From Thioalkalicoccus limnaeus (GTDB lineage: Bacteria; Pseudomonadota; Gammaproteobacteria; Chromatiales; Chromatiaceae), in assembly GCF_041197575.1 (NCBI RefSeq), contig NZ_JBDKXB010000014.1, positions 1 to 64,000 on the forward strand: a stretch of DNA of 64,000 nt, written 5' to 3'. Shown here in pieces: positions 26,721-35,390 of this stretch. The notes beneath the pieces are model-generated. The model searched no databases. It saw only the letters and a list, made by a program, of their open reading frames with translations, and was not told the origin of the DNA. A program made the translations under genes and the position numbers. Within the stretch, counting starts at the first letter, position 1; the number at the start of each line of letters is the position of its first letter.

Positions 26721-27737
26721 CTAGTCGTCCTGGCCGTGGTAACCCTGGATCCTCTCGACCTCGTTACGCGACCCGAGGATCACCGGAACCCGCTGGTGCA
26801 GACCCTCCGGCTGGAGGTCCATGATCCGATGCGTGCCCGTGATGGATCCGCCGCCGGCTTGTTCGACGATGAAGGACATCGGGTTCGCCTCGTAGAGCAG
26901 ACGCAACTTGCCGCCCTGGCCCTTCTCTTTCATCTTGGCGTCCATCGGATACATGAAGACGCCGCCGCGCGTCAGGATCCGGTGCACCTCGGCGACCATC
27001 GAGGCGATCCAGCGCATGTTGAAGTCCTTGCCGCGCGGCCCTTCCTTGCCGGCCAGGCACTCATCGACATAGCGTCGTATCGGCGCCTCCCAGAAACGCA
27101 TGTTCGACGCATTGATCGCGAACTCCTGGGTGTCGACCGGGATCTCCATCTTCGGGTGCGTCAGGATGAACTCGCCGATGTTCTGGTCGAGCGTGAAGCC
27201 GTTGACGCCATTGCCGGTGGTCAGCACCATCATCGTCGAGGGCCCGTACAGCGCATAACCGGCCGCGACCTGCTGCGTCCCGGCCTGCAGGAAATCGCGC
27301 TCGGTCGGAGCCTCCTTGCCCCCCGGGCAGCGCAGGATCGAGAAGATGGTTCCGACCGACACGTTGACATCGATGTTCGACGAGCCGTCGAGCGGGTCGA
27401 AGGTCAACAAGTATTTGCCGCGCGGGAACTTCGAAGGGATCGGGTAGATCTCGTCCATCTCCTCCGAGGCCAGGGCGGCCAGGTGTCCGGCCCATTCGTT
27501 CGATCGGATGAAGACCTCGTTGGACAGCACATCGAGTTTCTTCTGCGTTTCGCCTTGGACATTCTCGCTGCCGGCGCTGCCCAGCACCCCGACCAGGGCA
27601 CCGTGATTGACCATGTTCGAGATGACCTTGCAGGCCGTGACGATATCGTTGAGCAAAGACGTGAAATCCCCGGTCGCGCCGGCAATGTGGCGCTGCTCCT
27701 CGATGATGAACTGGGTGATGGTCGTGCCGTTGTGCAT
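26721..27737 (-). CDS. fbp: Fructose-1,6-bisphosphatase, class I
   Basis: 338 residues from MHNGTTITQF (GAGGACG precedes it); an upstream in-frame ATG would add a poorly conserved 27-residue extension. The metal site is LTFDPLDGSSNIDVNVSVGTIF (about residues 115-136), with LYGPSTMMVLT and GGVFMYPMD later. It removes the C1 phosphate in gluconeogenesis and the Calvin cycle, so it complements the tkt-fba block 8 kb away. It is divergent from moaA across a 150-base promoter region. Confidence 0.96.
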   Translation of the reverse strand: MHNGTTITQFIIEEQRHIAGATGDFTSLLNDIVTACKVISNMVNHGALVGVLGSAGSENVQGETQKKLDVLSNEVFIRSNEWAGHLAALASEEMDEIYPIPSKFPRGKYLLTFDPLDGSSNIDVNVSVGTIFSILRCPGGKEAPTERDFLQAGTQQVAAGYALYGPSTMMVLTTGNGVNGFTLDQNIGEFILTHPKMEIPVDTQEFAINASNMRFWEAPIRRYVDECLAGKEGPRGKDFNMRWIASMVAEVHRILTRGGVFMYPMDAKMKEKGQGGKLRLLYEANPMSFIVEQAGGGSITGTHRIMDLQPEGLHQRVPVILGSRNEVERIQGYHGQDD

Positions 27738-27886
27738 GGTGGCGTCCTCGTAATTCCGATGCGCGCAAAAAAGACTCCCATTATAGGAGCTTCGCGGCCG
27801 AGACGGAAACCCGACCAAACTGATCTGGAAAGTCCGGCCGTTCTATGGTAAGCAGAGGGTTCAGCACGATAACAACGAGGGCGGAC

Positions 27887-28894
27887 ATGCCGATGCCTGC
27901 CGAACTGCCGTCCGTGCCGCCTCTGACCGATCGGTTTGGGCGGCGAATCACCTATTTGCGCCTTTCGGTCACGGATCGCTGCAACCTGCGGTGCCGCTAC
28001 TGCCTTGGGCCAGACGCACGCTTCGTGCCGCGCGCCCATCTCCTGACCACCGCCGAGATCGCGCAGCTGGCTCGGGCCTTCGTCGCGTGCGGCGTCACCA
28101 AGATCCGCCTCACCGGTGGCGAGCCCCTGCTCAGAACCGATATCGTCGCTTTGGTCCACGCACTCGCGGCGCTGCCGGGGCTAGCCGAGACTGTGGTCAC
28201 GACCAACGGTGTGCGTTTAGTGCCACTCGCCGACGCGCTGCGCAAGGCTGGGGTGCGGCGGCTCAACATCAGCCTCGACAGCCTGCGCCCCGAGCGCTTC
28301 CGACACTTGACCGGCCGCGGCGACTTGGCCGCGGTCCTGCGCGGCATTGACGCGGCACGCGCGGCCGGGTTCGAACGAATCAAGCTCAACACCGTGATTC
28401 TGGGCGGACAGAATGACGATGAGATCCCCGATCTCGTCGCATTCGCGGTGGCGAACGGGCTCAATTTGAGCTTCATCGAGGAGATGCCGATCGGGCGCGT
28501 CGACCGGAAAGCCCGGACCACCTACTACCCGAACGAGCGGATCCGCGAAGAGCTCACCCACCACTACCCGTTGATCGCGACGACCGAGACCACCGGCGGT
28601 CCGGCGCGCTACTTCCGCATCCCCGGAACCGAGACCCGCGTCGGCTTCGTCTCGCCGCACAGCCACAACTTCTGCGGTGACTGCAATCGGGTACGCGTGA
28701 CCGCCGACGGGCAATTCGTGCCCTGCCTCGGACGCGCCGGAACCCTTGATCTGCGTCGTATCCTGCGCGAGACGCCGGGCGATACCGACAGGTTGCACGA
28801 CGCGATCCGCGCCGCGGTCGACCACAAGCCAGCAGCGCACGATCTCGATTGGCTGCATCCGCTCGTTCGGCCGATGAGTCAAACCGGTGGCTGA
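27887..28894 (+). CDS. moaA: GTP 3',8-cyclase (molybdenum cofactor step 1)
   Basis: 335 residues. It is a radical-SAM enzyme with CNLRCRYC for the N-terminal Fe-S cluster (about residues 31-38), LTGGEPLLR for SAM binding and CGDCNRVRVTADGQFVPC near 262-281 for the second cluster that holds GTP. The protein ends in Gly-Gly (SQTGG), the conserved MoaA tail. The start at 27887 has GAGGGCG upstream; a longer in-frame start at 27845 is less likely. It is divergent from fbp. Confidence 0.96.
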   Translation: MPMPAELPSVPPLTDRFGRRITYLRLSVTDRCNLRCRYCLGPDARFVPRAHLLTTAEIAQLARAFVACGVTKIRLTGGEPLLRTDIVALVHALAALPGLAETVVTTNGVRLVPLADALRKAGVRRLNISLDSLRPERFRHLTGRGDLAAVLRGIDAARAAGFERIKLNTVILGGQNDDEIPDLVAFAVANGLNLSFIEEMPIGRVDRKARTTYYPNERIREELTHHYPLIATTETTGGPARYFRIPGTETRVGFVSPHSHNFCGDCNRVRVTADGQFVPCLGRAGTLDLRRILRETPGDTDRLHDAIRAAVDHKPAAHDLDWLHPLVRPMSQTGG

Positions 28895-28980
28895 GTGTTC
28901 CGACCGAGCGCCTTTGCGGGCGGCCACTCGCGGCATATAATTCGTATATTAGCTGTTTTCGATATTCTCAGGAGAAGCCA

Positions 28981-29244
28981 GTGCCTACTTATGATTACCG
29001 CTGCGAGACGAATGACCGCATTGTCGAGGTCCAACACCGGATGAGCGAGACACTATCCACCTGGGGCGAGGTCTGCGCACGGGCCGGCATCGAGACCGGC
29101 GACACCCCTTCGGAAACCCCAGTGCATCGATTGGCGACCGGCGGCAATATCATCGGCAGCCAGCGCCTCGGCAGTGGACCGGCGCCGGCACCAGCCTGCG
29201 GGACCGGCGGTTGCTGTCCATCCGGTTTTTGCGGCCTCAATTGA
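28981..29244 (+). CDS. FmdB-like zinc-ribbon small protein
   Basis: 87 residues from a GTG with AGGAGA eight bases upstream. The N-terminus PTYDYRCETNDRIVEVQHRMSE is FmdB-like (P-x-Y-x-Y-x-C), but the second CxxC of a true zinc ribbon is not in its normal place. Instead, Cys residues cluster at the C-terminus (ACGTGGCCPSGFCGLN: five Cys in about 16 residues). That tail could bind metal or an Fe-S cluster. It is 86 bases downstream of moaA on the same strand. FmdB was named as a regulator of formamidase or formylmethanofuran genes; function here is unknown. Confidence 0.75.
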   Translation: MPTYDYRCETNDRIVEVQHRMSETLSTWGEVCARAGIETGDTPSETPVHRLATGGNIIGSQRLGSGPAPAPACGTGGCCPSGFCGLN

Positions 29245-29262
29245 TAGCCACGAGCCGCTTCG

Positions 29263-29303
29263 AAAAAACGCGCCGGCTGCGCAATCGCTGTGCGGCCGGC
29301 GCG
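29263..29303 (-). terminator. Rho-independent terminator (minus strand)
   Basis: On the minus strand, CGCGCCGGC (29303-29295) pairs with GCCGGCGCG (29277-29269), followed by six T residues (29268-29263). It lies 90 bases beyond the stop of the 29393-29716 gene and also separates it from the convergent FmdB-like gene. Confidence 0.82.
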
Positions 29304-29392
29304 ATCCGCTTCTTACTGCACCCGACAGGGTACGCTTTCACAGCGGCGACAAGCCGACCCCGAACGGAGCCTGGAGACGGTTCGGCGCTTGC

Positions 29393-29716
29393 CTAATCGA
29401 GATAGGCTCGCCGGCTCTCGCTCGCGGGCTCGTGGACAAAGGGTTTGCCGAGCTCGTCGAGACGAAAGAGGTCGAATACCCGATGACCATTGATATCGAC
29501 GACCCGCAGGTCATCGGTCTCATGAATGTCGTTGGTCACCGCCTCGAAGTGGCCGCCGTAACGCCGCGCGACCTCCTCCAACGGGAGTTCGTAAGCCATG
29601 AATTTCTCGATGCCCTTATGGCGCAGTTTGCTCAGCAGGACATCATCGTCGAGCCGCGACACCGACGTCAGGACCAGCATCGGACCACTGCCCGAGATCA
29701 ACATCAGCGCCTTCAT
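29393..29716 (-). CDS. Conserved hypothetical protein
   Basis: 107 residues; GGAGGG lies upstream of the ATG. The N-terminus LMLISGSGPMLVLTS forms a beta strand with a Gly-rich turn, then SRLDDDVLLSKLRHKGIEKFMAYELPLEEVARRYGGHFEAVTNDIHETDDLRVVDINGHRVF, which looks like a small alpha/beta cytosolic domain. I recall similar unnamed proteins in purple sulfur and related bacteria. No catalytic motif is clear. It ends at its own terminator and stands apart from the AI-2E gene by about 200 bases. Confidence 0.72.
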   Translation of the reverse strand: MKALMLISGSGPMLVLTSVSRLDDDVLLSKLRHKGIEKFMAYELPLEEVARRYGGHFEAVTNDIHETDDLRVVDINGHRVFDLFRLDELGKPFVHEPASESRRAYLD

Positions 29717-29922
29717 CTTCGTGTCCCTCCGATGACCGAGAGCGGGCCGCCGCGGCGCTCGACCGCCCACTCGGATAATCACGACGACCGGCAATGCCGG
29801 TCGGCGCCGCCTCCTCTTCATTATTCCTATTGACATCGACGTCGACACAAGGTGCCGAACTCTGACCCCGCGCGGCGATCGGCGGCGCCAAGCGCCGCCC
29901 AAGCCCGGCAGGGCCCGGCCAG

Positions 29923-31008
29923 CTAGCCGGCCTCGACCGAGACCGCCTGCTGCGCGTCGCGCTCGTAGTGGCGCGGCCAGGCGCAGAGGATCGCCTGCAC
30001 CAGGGTCGCCAACGGGATCGCGAAGAAGACCCCCCAGAACCCCCAGAGCCCGCCGAAAACCAGGATCGCGACGATGATGGCGACCGGATGCAGGTTGACC
30101 ACCTCGGAAAAGAGCAAGGGCGCGAGCACGTTGCCGTCGAGCGCCTGAATGATCGCATAGGCCACCGCGAGCCAGATCAATTCGGGCGACCAACCCCACT
30201 GAAACCAGCCGACCAACAGCACGGGAACCGTCACCACGGCGGCACCGATATAGGGAATCAGCACCGACAACCCGACCAGCAGGCCCAACAGCATCGCGTA
30301 CTTGAGCCCAAACAACAGGAAGGTGACGTAGCTGACGATCCAGACGATCAGGATCTCCCAAACCTTGCCGCGTACATAGTTCGAAATCTGGCGGTCGACA
30401 TCGGCCCAGACCTGGCTCGCGATCCCGCGGTGCTGCGGCAGGTACTGCCGAAACCAGTCGAGGATCAGGTTCTTGTCCTTCAGGAAGAAGAACACGAGCA
30501 GCGGCATCAGGATCAGGTACACCAGGATCGTGATGACGCCGACGACCGACGCCATCGACCAGGAAAGAACCCTTTGCCCGAACGCGATGCTTTCGGCACG
30601 GATCGCGCCGATCAGTTGCTGGATCTGCTCCTGCGTCACGAACTCCGGATACTCCTCCGGCAAGCGCAACAAGGTGTTCTGACCCTCGTTGATCATCGCG
30701 GGCAACTGCTGAACCAGATCCGTGATCTGGCGCGACAGTAACGGGAAAACGCCGAACAGGATCAGTGTCAGAAACAAGAGGAAGAGCGCAAAGACCACGA
30801 TGACCCCGACCAATCTTGGCCAACCGTGTCGCTCGAGCCAACTCACCAGCCCCTCGAGCAGATAGGCGATGACGATGCTCGCGAGCACCGGCAACAGCAT
30901 CTTCCCCAAGACCAGAATGACGGCGAAGATGACCAGCAACAGGCTGGTCAGGAAGAGGATCTGCGGATCGGAAAAGTAGCGCCGGAACCACGCGGTCACG
31001 ACTTGCAT
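29923..31008 (-). CDS. AI-2E family (PerM/DUF20) permease
   Basis: 361 residues with about eight membrane helices: a pair near the N-terminus (FLTSLLLVIFAVILVL and LPVLASIVIAYLLEGL), a soluble amphipathic segment (residues about 85-145), and a C-terminal group including PYIGAAVVTVPVLLVG and the family motif ALDGNVLAPLLFSEVVNLHPVAIIVAIL. Relatives export autoinducer-2 or act as Na+/H+ antiporters; the substrate here is unknown. It starts 15 bases after the 127-residue hypothetical, and both may share a transcript with the LysR gene. Confidence 0.9.
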   Translation of the reverse strand: MQVVTAWFRRYFSDPQILFLTSLLLVIFAVILVLGKMLLPVLASIVIAYLLEGLVSWLERHGWPRLVGVIVVFALFLLFLTLILFGVFPLLSRQITDLVQQLPAMINEGQNTLLRLPEEYPEFVTQEQIQQLIGAIRAESIAFGQRVLSWSMASVVGVITILVYLILMPLLVFFFLKDKNLILDWFRQYLPQHRGIASQVWADVDRQISNYVRGKVWEILIVWIVSYVTFLLFGLKYAMLLGLLVGLSVLIPYIGAAVVTVPVLLVGWFQWGWSPELIWLAVAYAIIQALDGNVLAPLLFSEVVNLHPVAIIVAILVFGGLWGFWGVFFAIPLATLVQAILCAWPRHYERDAQQAVSVEAG

Positions 31009-31023
31009 AGGGCACCCGGATCG

Positions 31024-31407
31024 TTAAGCGCCCGTCGGGGCGTGGGACTGACGGTAGGCGGCGTAGTGGCGCTCGAACACCTGCTCTAGCTCGACGATGA
31101 CGTCATCGGCCGTCCGCCCTTGCAGGACATGAGCGCTGACGAGGGCCGAGGTCTCGCCGAAGAGGACCCCGGGGTCGAGCATGTAATAGGAAGCGGACAG
31201 CCGCTTGATCGCGGCGACGACCGTCTCCTGATCGGGGCGTGGCTCGTGGCGTGGCTCGGCCGGCGGCCGCGCCAGCTGTTGATCGGCACGCCGGGCAACG
31301 AGAAAGGCCGCGAACGCCAGCAGCGCGCTTCGATCCGACGCGTCCAATTCGCGGTAGTGCCCAAGCAGGCGCGTCTCGTCGTCTCGCTTCGCAACGACGG
31401 GGTTCAT
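31024..31407 (-). CDS. Conserved hypothetical protein (127 aa)
   Basis: A soluble, mostly helical protein. The N-terminal helix ELDASDRSALLAFAAFLVARR is followed by a Pro/Glu-rich linker (ARPPAEPRHEPRPDQE), then TVVAAIKRLSASYYMLDPGVLFGETSALVSAHVLQGRTADDVIVELEQVFERHY. The same order of blocks (helix, linker, AIKRL-x-A-SYxML) occurs in unnamed gammaproteobacterial proteins I recall. No enzyme motif is present. It is packed between the LysR gene (16-base gap) and the permease (15-base gap), indicating an operon. Confidence 0.75.
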   Translation of the reverse strand: MNPVVAKRDDETRLLGHYRELDASDRSALLAFAAFLVARRADQQLARPPAEPRHEPRPDQETVVAAIKRLSASYYMLDPGVLFGETSALVSAHVLQGRTADDVIVELEQVFERHYAAYRQSHAPTGA

Positions 31408-31423
31408 CGATCGGCCAACCGGA

Positions 31424-32323
31424 TCATGCGACGTGCGTCTCGCAATAGGCCCGCGCGAATCTCAGCAGCTCTTCCATCGCGCGCGAGCGAAACTTCTGCT
31501 TTTGGTGAATGAACGAAAAGGGTCGATCGAGCGGCGGATCCAGATCGATCGCCACCAGGGTACCGAGGCGCAACTCCTTCTGAATCGTCGTTCGTGACAC
31601 GACCGACACACCCATCCCCGCCTCGACGGCGCCTTTGACGGCCTCGGGACTACCGAGTTCCATCGCGATCTTCAACGAAACACCACCGCTGATCTGGTGC
31701 AACTGCGCGCCGATGACCTCGCGGGTTCCCGAACCCTCCTCGCGACAAATGAAGGGAAAATCGAGCAACTGCGGGAAGTTGACGCTGGCCCGACCCACCA
31801 GCGGGTGCCCCGGCGGCAGGATCGCGACCAGGCTATCCCGCCTGCAGACCTCGACGACCAGGTTCCGATTCGTAACGGGCGATTCGACGACACCGAGATC
31901 GATCGTGTTGTTCTCGACCATCGACACCACGCCCTCGCTGTTGGCCACCTTCAGGTGAATCGTCACATCCGGGTACTGCTCTTTGAAATCGCCAAGCAAC
32001 GTGGGGAGCATGTATTCGGCGATCGTGGTACTGGCCCCGATCGTCAAGGCCCCGCTGATCTCGCCGGTCAGCTCGCGAACGGCGCTCTCCATTTCCTGAT
32101 AGAGGTCGAAGATGCGATCGGCGTAGGCGTAGACCCGCTGCCCGGCCTCGGTCAAGCTGATCCGGTTGTGGGTCCGATCGAACAGCCGCGTATTGAAGTG
32201 TTCCTCGAGCTGACGAACCTGAAAGGTCACCGCGGGCTGGGTCATGTGCAGCGCCTCGGCCGCCTTCGTGAAGCTGAGAAGACGCGCAACCGTGTGAAAA
32301 ACGCGTAGTCGTCGATCCGCCAC
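31424..32323 (-). CDS. LysR-type transcriptional regulator (CysB/CbbR-like)
   Basis: 299 residues from a GTG. The N-terminal winged HTH (FHTVARLLSFTKAAEALHMTQPAVTFQVRQLEEHF) is followed by the LysR linker and a substrate-binding domain (GALTIGASTTIAEYMLPTLLGDFKEQYPDV...). The T-I-A-E-Y-M-L-P stretch resembles regulators such as CbbR and CysB-like sulfur or carbon regulators. It lies between the AI-2E operon and the dsrE2-tusA-rhd block on the same strand, so it may control the sulfur genes, the Calvin genes, or both. The ligand is unknown. Confidence 0.88.
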   Translation of the reverse strand: MADRRLRVFHTVARLLSFTKAAEALHMTQPAVTFQVRQLEEHFNTRLFDRTHNRISLTEAGQRVYAYADRIFDLYQEMESAVRELTGEISGALTIGASTTIAEYMLPTLLGDFKEQYPDVTIHLKVANSEGVVSMVENNTIDLGVVESPVTNRNLVVEVCRRDSLVAILPPGHPLVGRASVNFPQLLDFPFICREEGSGTREVIGAQLHQISGGVSLKIAMELGSPEAVKGAVEAGMGVSVVSRTTIQKELRLGTLVAIDLDPPLDRPFSFIHQKQKFRSRAMEELLRFARAYCETHVA

Positions 32324-32597
32324 TGCGCCCCGCCTCGCATCAATGCCAGAATAAAAAATCCTTATATCATAATCCGCGCGGAGCGAAACGTATCGCGATC
32401 GGGATCAAGGACTTCCGCCACTTCGCAGGACATGAGAAGCGGGGCGCGGGGAGCGCGGCTGAGTGGGCTGGGGCGGATTGGCACAGCAGACAAGTGCGGA
32501 TCAGTGGACGACGCGCCCGGCACAGCGCCCCGACGGCCGGGCGCATCTCTCGGGCGCCGGATGATGCGATCGCTCATCCGACCCGCGAGGAGGACCC

Positions 32598-33077
32598 TCA
32601 AATATAGAGGCAGATATCGCTTTCGCCGGCAAATTCGAAGAAGGCCGCGGCACCGGCGTACTCGATGCCGTCGATGAAGTCGTTGCGGTCCATGTCGAAC
32701 AGATCGACGGTCATCTGACAGGCGATCAGCTTGACCTCGGCCTCCTGGCACAGGGAGCGCAGTTCCTCGACGCTGGCGACGCCCTTCTGCTTCATCTTCT
32801 GCTTCATCATCGCCGTCATCACGGCCTGCATGCCCGGCAAGGCCATGCCGAGGACCGGGAACCATTTGTCCATCCCCATCGGCATCGGCATCCCGGGGTT
32901 GCCGAGCGGCGTCACCTCCAAATGCAGCTTCTTCTTGAGCAACTGAAGACCGTAGAAGGTGAAAAAGACCTGCGTCTCGTAACCGAGCGCCGACGCGGTC
33001 GAGGCCAGGATGAAGGGCGGGTAGGCCCAGTCGAGCGAACCCTTGGTGGCGATGATCGCCAGTTTCTTCGCTTCCAT
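32598..33077 (-). CDS. dsrE2: DsrE2-type sulfur-trafficking protein
   Basis: 159 residues. A DsrE/F fold (LAIIATKGSLDWAYPPFILASTASALGYETQVFFTFYGLQLL) with a Met-rich hydrophobic loop (GMPMPMGMDKWFPVLGMALPGMQAVM) that makes DsrE2 membrane-associated. The conserved Cys sits in VKLIACQMTVDLF near residue 121 and carries persulfide. In Allochromatium vinosum, DsrE2 acts with TusA and a rhodanese to deliver sulfur to the Dsr oxidation pathway (established work). The gene order rhd-tusA-dsrE2 is the same here. GAGGAA precedes the ATG. Confidence 0.92.
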   Translation of the reverse strand: MEAKKLAIIATKGSLDWAYPPFILASTASALGYETQVFFTFYGLQLLKKKLHLEVTPLGNPGMPMPMGMDKWFPVLGMALPGMQAVMTAMMKQKMKQKGVASVEELRSLCQEAEVKLIACQMTVDLFDMDRNDFIDGIEYAGAAAFFEFAGESDICLYI

Positions 33078-33127
33078 CGGAGATTCCTCGTGCGGTTAAC
33101 CGCTGGACAGAGTTGGGGGTTCGACGG

Positions 33128-33358
33128 CTAGCCCTTCTTGATCAGGAAGTGGAACTTGCCACCCTCCTCCTTGGATTCCAACAACTCGTTGCCGGTCTGC
33201 TTGGCGAAGGCGTCGAAGTCCTTCACCGAACCCGGGTCGGTCGCGATGATGTGCAGCACCTGTCCAGTCGCGAGACTCGCCAGCGTCTTCTTCGCGCGCA
33301 GGATCGGCAGTGGACAGTTGAGACCGGAAGCGTCGAGTTCTTGATCGAAGGTGGACAT
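33128..33358 (-). CDS. tusA: Sulfur carrier protein TusA
   Basis: 76 residues. The family motif LDASGLNCPLPILRAKKTL (active Cys in CPxP near residue 15) is intact, with LHIIATDPGSVKDFDAFAKQTGNELL forming the second half. TusA passes persulfide sulfur between a rhodanese and downstream acceptors; in sulfur oxidisers it feeds DsrEFH and related proteins. GGAGGAG precedes the ATG, with 50 bases to dsrE2. It is part of the rhd-tusA-dsrE2 set. Confidence 0.96.
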   Translation of the reverse strand: MSTFDQELDASGLNCPLPILRAKKTLASLATGQVLHIIATDPGSVKDFDAFAKQTGNELLESKEEGGKFHFLIKKG

Positions 33359-33478
33359 GGTTCTCCTCCAGCGTTGGTAGGGGTTAGAGTATCAGAATAT
33401 TCAAAGGTCAGAATTTATAGGCGAACCGCCAGCAAAAGACAAGCGAGCTGCGAACTCGGGGCCTGTGCGACCGGGCCA

Positions 33479-33808
33479 TCAAGGCCTCGACGCGGGCCTT
33501 TCGATCTCGAAGCCATGACGCGCCCAGGCGGCGATCCCTCCGCGCAGGTTCAGTACCTGATCCAGGCCTTGTTGGACCAGGAACTGGCACGCATGGTAAG
33601 ACCGTGCGCCACTGCGACAGTAGAGCACGACCTCCCTGTCCTTCGGCAGGTCCTGCCACCGCAGCGGGATCAGGTGCATCGGCATGGATTGGGCCCCCGG
33701 CAGCATGCCTTCGGCCAACTCCGCCGGGCTGCGGATGTCGATCACCTGGATCCGTTCACCCGCCCCCATCTTCTCACGCAAACTGGCAGAATCAATCTCG
33801 TTGATCAC
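33479..33808 (-). CDS. Rhodanese (thiosulfate sulfurtransferase-like)
   Basis: 109 residues from a GTG. Single rhodanese domain: VIDIRSPAELAEGMLPGAQSMPM and the active loop YCRSGARS (catalytic Cys near residue 64). A six-residue loop of this type suits sulfur-carrier substrates. It is upstream of tusA by 120 bases and likely transfers sulfur from a low-molecular thiol persulfide to TusA, as shown for the A. vinosum homologue. It is cytoplasmic, with no signal peptide. Divergent from cysG across 150 bases. Confidence 0.93.
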   Translation of the reverse strand: MINEIDSASLREKMGAGERIQVIDIRSPAELAEGMLPGAQSMPMHLIPLRWQDLPKDREVVLYCRSGARSYHACQFLVQQGLDQVLNLRGGIAAWARHGFEIERPASRP

Positions 33809-33959
33809 GATGGAACTATCTGTTAACCGAGTAATTAAGTATATTAATGTCTTTTAACATCAAGCTCAATGCCGGTCTCGATGTAGCACGGTCGACGCTC
33901 AGGCACGCCGGCGTTCGCGACCTCCTCATCTTTGACACCATGAACCAATCGTCAATGCC

Positions 33960-35390
33960 ATGGAATTCCTGCCAATCTTTCTCGATGTGAAAGACAAGCC
34001 ATGCCTCGTCGTCGGCGGTGGCGAGATCGCGATCCGCAAGATCTCGAACCTGCGCCGTGCCGGCGCCGCGGTTCGCGTCGTGGCCCCCGAGCTGGCCCCA
34101 GCGCTGCGACCGCTGCTCGAACGCGGCGAGATCAGACACGAGGCACGACCGTTCTGCGATGCCGACCTGACGGGGGCCTTGCTGGTCGTGGCCGCCACCG
34201 ACGACCGCGAGGTCAATCATCACATCGCGGAGCTGGCGCGGGCCGCATCCATCCCGGTCAATGTCGTCGATCAGCCCGAGGATTGCAGTTTCCTGATGCC
34301 GTCCGTGATCGATCGCTCGCCCGTCGTGGTCGCCGTCTCGACCGGCACGGCCTCGCCGGTTTTGGCGCGCCTGCTGCGCACCCGCCTCGAGGCCCTGATC
34401 CCAGCTGCCTACGGGCGACTGGCCGAGCTCTGCGCCAGCTACCGCCCTCGGGTCAAGGAACGTTTCACCGAACAGCGCGATCGCCGCCGCTTTTGGGATC
34501 GGGTCCTCCAGGGCGGCGTTGCCGAACGCGTCTTCTCGGGGCACCTGGACGAGGCCCGTGTCGCCATGGAGCGGGAACTCGCCAGCACCTCACCGCCATC
34601 CGACAGCGGCGAGGTCTACCTGGTCGGCGCCGGTCCCGGTGACCCGGACCTGCTGACCTTCCGCGCGTTGCGTCTGATGCAACAAGCCGACGTCGTCGTC
34701 TACGATCGACTGGTCGCCAAGTCGATCCTCGACAAGGTCCGCCGCGATGCCCAGCGTATCTATGTCGGCAAGGAACGCGATAACCACGTGATGCGCCAGG
34801 AACAGATCAATCGCCTGCTGGTCGACCTGGCGAAGCAGGGACATCGGGTCCTGCGCCTGAAAGGCGGGGACCCCTTCATCTTCGGCCGCGGCGGCGAGGA
34901 GATCGATACCTTGGCCGAGGAAGGGATCCCGTTCCAGGTCATTCCCGGCATCACCGCCGCGGCCGGTTGCGCGAGCTACACCGGGATCCCGCTGACGCAC
35001 CGCGATTATGCCCAGTCGGTGACTTTCGTGACCGGTCATTTGAAGGACAACACGATCGATCTGAACTGGGCGCAGTTGGCACAGCCGAACCAGACCATCG
35101 TCTTCTACATGGGGCTGGTCGGCCTCCCGGTCATCGTCGACCAGCTGATCTCGCATGGCGTTTCGCCACAGATGCCGGTGGCCCTGATCCAGCAGGGGAC
35201 GACGCACAAGCAGCGCGTCTATTCCGGAACCCTGGCCGATATCCTCGACAAGGTCCAGCGCGACCCACCCCAACCGCCAACGCTGGTCATCGTCGGCGAG
35301 GTCGTGAAATTGCGCGAACGCTTCAACTGGTTCCAGACCCCGCTCCCAGCGGAACAAGGGGCGATGGCCGCGATCTTCCCGGATAACTGA
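33960..35390 (+). CDS. cysG: Siroheme synthase (trifunctional CysG)
   Basis: 476 residues. The N-terminal dehydrogenase/ferrochelatase half has the NAD motif LVVGGGEIAIRKI and IPVNVVDQPEDCSFLMPS; the C-terminal SUMT half has VYLVGAGPGDPDLLTFRAL (about residue 219) and LKGGDPFIFGRGGEEI near 303, with VTFVTGH and IFYMGL. It converts uroporphyrinogen III to siroheme, the cofactor of sulfite reductases including DsrAB. It is next to the rhd-tusA-dsrE2 block, divergent from it. It is complete. Confidence 0.97.
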   Translation: MEFLPIFLDVKDKPCLVVGGGEIAIRKISNLRRAGAAVRVVAPELAPALRPLLERGEIRHEARPFCDADLTGALLVVAATDDREVNHHIAELARAASIPVNVVDQPEDCSFLMPSVIDRSPVVVAVSTGTASPVLARLLRTRLEALIPAAYGRLAELCASYRPRVKERFTEQRDRRRFWDRVLQGGVAERVFSGHLDEARVAMERELASTSPPSDSGEVYLVGAGPGDPDLLTFRALRLMQQADVVVYDRLVAKSILDKVRRDAQRIYVGKERDNHVMRQEQINRLLVDLAKQGHRVLRLKGGDPFIFGRGGEEIDTLAEEGIPFQVIPGITAAAGCASYTGIPLTHRDYAQSVTFVTGHLKDNTIDLNWAQLAQPNQTIVFYMGLVGLPVIVDQLISHGVSPQMPVALIQQGTTHKQRVYSGTLADILDKVQRDPPQPPTLVIVGEVVKLRERFNWFQTPLPAEQGAMAAIFPDN

